In this document: positions 62,701 through 64,000 of the stretch, piece after piece
Layout of the letters: each line of letters opens with the position of its first letter
Position numbering within the stretch: position 1 is the stretch's first letter
Assembly: GCF_047495875.1 (NCBI RefSeq)
Contig: NC_092471.1
Coordinates: 9,259,001-9,323,000 of the forward strand
Origin: Pithys albifrons albifrons
Taxonomy: Eukaryota; Chordata; Aves; Passeriformes; Thamnophilidae
Direction of reading: 5' to 3'
Length of the DNA stretch: 64,000 bases
The notes under the pieces: model-generated
Seen by the model: the letters and a program-made list of their open reading frames with translations, nothing else
The model's database searches: none
What the model was told of the DNA's origin: nothing
Made by a program: the position numbers and the translations under genes

Positions 62701-62860
62701 TTTGTTCAGTTTTACTTCTTAAAGCAGGCAAAAAGGATGGCCTGCAGTTTGCAAAAATGCTTCTTAATATTAAGAAATGCCTGTGAAACTTAAGTCAACA
62801 GTACATGCACACAGACTGTTGTGTTCCCACCACCAACAGCAATTATTACTCTGTAGATAG

Positions 62861-63080
62861 GACAGATTTCTTCTGGAGCATCTGGAAGTTGCTGCCTGTA
62901 AAGAACAATCTGACTAGCATAATTAAATTAGCTCACCCATTTTAATTATTTTGGCACCACATCTCAAGTGAGAAGCAGCCCAAACAAATTTGTATTGCTA
63001 TAAGTTTCTCTGTCATTTTTGCAGTGTTTCAGGGTACTCTCAAAGCTATCTGCAGCCCTCACGTGCATTCCTGTTTGCCT
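62861..63080. promoter_or_regulatory. Candidate conserved non-coding element
   Basis: The block includes AGCATAATTAAATTAGC near 62916 and CATTTTAATTATTTTGG near 62939, giving two TAATTA cores (one per strand sense) within about 25 bases. One CpG is kept (CTCACGTGC near 63059), which forms a CACGTG E-box. It is non-repetitive and has no open frame of 60 codons on either strand. CNE status is inferred. Confidence 0.38.
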
Positions 63081-64000
63081 TCTCCAAATGAGAAATATGG
63101 ACACCTGAATCTACAACAAAGGACAAAGACATGAGGCAAATCTTTCAGTTCTGTTTTTCTCTTCCCTTCTGTGAGGACTGTTTCTTCAGCAAACTGTAAT
63201 TCTACACTTGCAACTGAAGCACCATTTCACCACCTTCTGATCAGCATCTTAGATGCTCCACCCCTAACCTCTCTTTAATGACTCCTTCCTCTTGTCCAGC
63301 CCCTGTGTACTGTCTGCACTTGCTGTCTAGAGTTCTCATGCTCAACTTTCTCCCTTTGGGTTTCCATTCCTTGACTCTGAAGGAGTGCTTTGACACCAGT
63401 CTCTGAAGATGCCTTCCTAGCCAAATCTGTTTACTTTAAGACAACTTCAGTTTCACTGATAATGCCCTTCTGGACATTCTGCCCTCCTTTTGACTGCCTC
63501 AGTTTTAGTGATGCCTTTGCATCATCTGAAGACAACACCTTACATTCTCATTGTTCCACCCCAATCCTCTTCAACTCAGCTCTCTTTAGATTCGTCCTGC
63601 CTCTTAAACAAGATATATTCTATTACGCGATACTACCCACGTGCCAGTCAGCTTCATAATTGCTCTTGTACTTGACACTAATCACAATTCTGGCCATTCA
63701 TGCAATAATTCTACACATTGCTTAGAAAAATGTCAGTCTGCATAAGTCAGCAAAGACACCAATACCCCAATTTGGCTGGTTTATTGTCCTAGTAGCCCAA
63801 ATCTGTCTTTATCATCAGTGTCAGCACCTTCCATGCACTGCTTCACACTGCTCTACGTAACTGTCTGCACAATTTCCCTTCCCCTTTAGAGGATGCTCAC
63901 CAGGGTAGACATGCCTATACCAACAGCCAGCAAGACCCAAGATTACAACATCCATCCAGAACACTGCTACAGATATCCTGTCCACAGGGCATCATTTGGG
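63081..64000. other. Non-coding stretch, no gene seen
   Basis: Frames at 63390-63659 (89 codons) and 63490-63675 overlap in different phases and have no recognisable domain. The plus strand is pyrimidine-rich here. No repeat was recognised before the window ends. Confidence 0.55.

Noticed and set aside
1..64000. tRNA, rRNA, known microRNA hairpins and CRISPR-like arrays
   Set aside because: A visual search for tRNA arm motifs, a few well-conserved microRNA seeds (let-7, miR-9, miR-124, miR-137, miR-30) and regular spaced repeats found nothing; a covariance-model scan would be needed to exclude structured RNAs.

Overview
The window looks like non-coding nuclear DNA from a bird. The best evidence is two diverged, 5'-truncated CR1 LINE fragments (about 8942-9060 and 36096-36407, both on the minus strand). 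Their 3' ends carry the CR1 tail of ATTCTGTG/ATTCTATG-type units, and the second holds about 300 bases of recognisable CR1 3' sequence. Very sparse recognisable repeats (under 1% of the window), short microsatellites and strong CpG depletion also fit an avian genome. Crocodilians and turtles carry CR1 too, usually more densely, so 'bird' is an inference.

I find no protein-coding gene, exon, rRNA, tRNA, known microRNA, CRISPR array or intact mobile element. The longest open frame is 165 codons. The longer frames overlap open frames on the other strand, lack recognisable domains, and are what chance gives in 64 kb, especially in the GC-richer patches. The window is therefore either an intergenic gene desert or the inside of one or more very long introns; the sequence does not decide which.

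Layout: long stretches of ordinary-looking sequence alternate with AT-rich, homeodomain-motif-rich islands that keep scattered CpGs, in the style of vertebrate conserved non-coding elements (CNEs). The better candidates lie near 1.3-1.6, 7.1-7.4, 11.3-12.2, 19.7-20.3, 24.7-24.9, 27.2-28.1, 29.2-29.7, 35.2-35.8, 38.7-39.6, 40.3, 40.9-41.2, 43.0-43.3, 46.2-46.3, 48.9-49.3, 49.6-49.9, 50.7-51.3, 52.1, 54.2-54.6, 60.7-60.9, 62.4-62.7 and 62.9-63.1 kb. Density rises in the second half. GC-richer intervals (around 9.3-9.9, 16.2-16.4, 43.3-43.7 and 45.9-46.0 kb) hold no convincing gene.

If the islands are real enhancers, the window would be part of the regulatory landscape of a nearby developmental gene, and its bicoid-class (K50) homeodomain sites are its most specific signal: an exact TAATCCGATTA site at 62567-62577, five TAATC/GATTA cores within 64 bases at 40288-40351, and two GGATTA sites at 39544-39592. 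The target gene cannot be named from this window. I saw no new biological system; the interest is in the regulatory candidates. All CNE calls rest on appearance and motifs, not on alignment.
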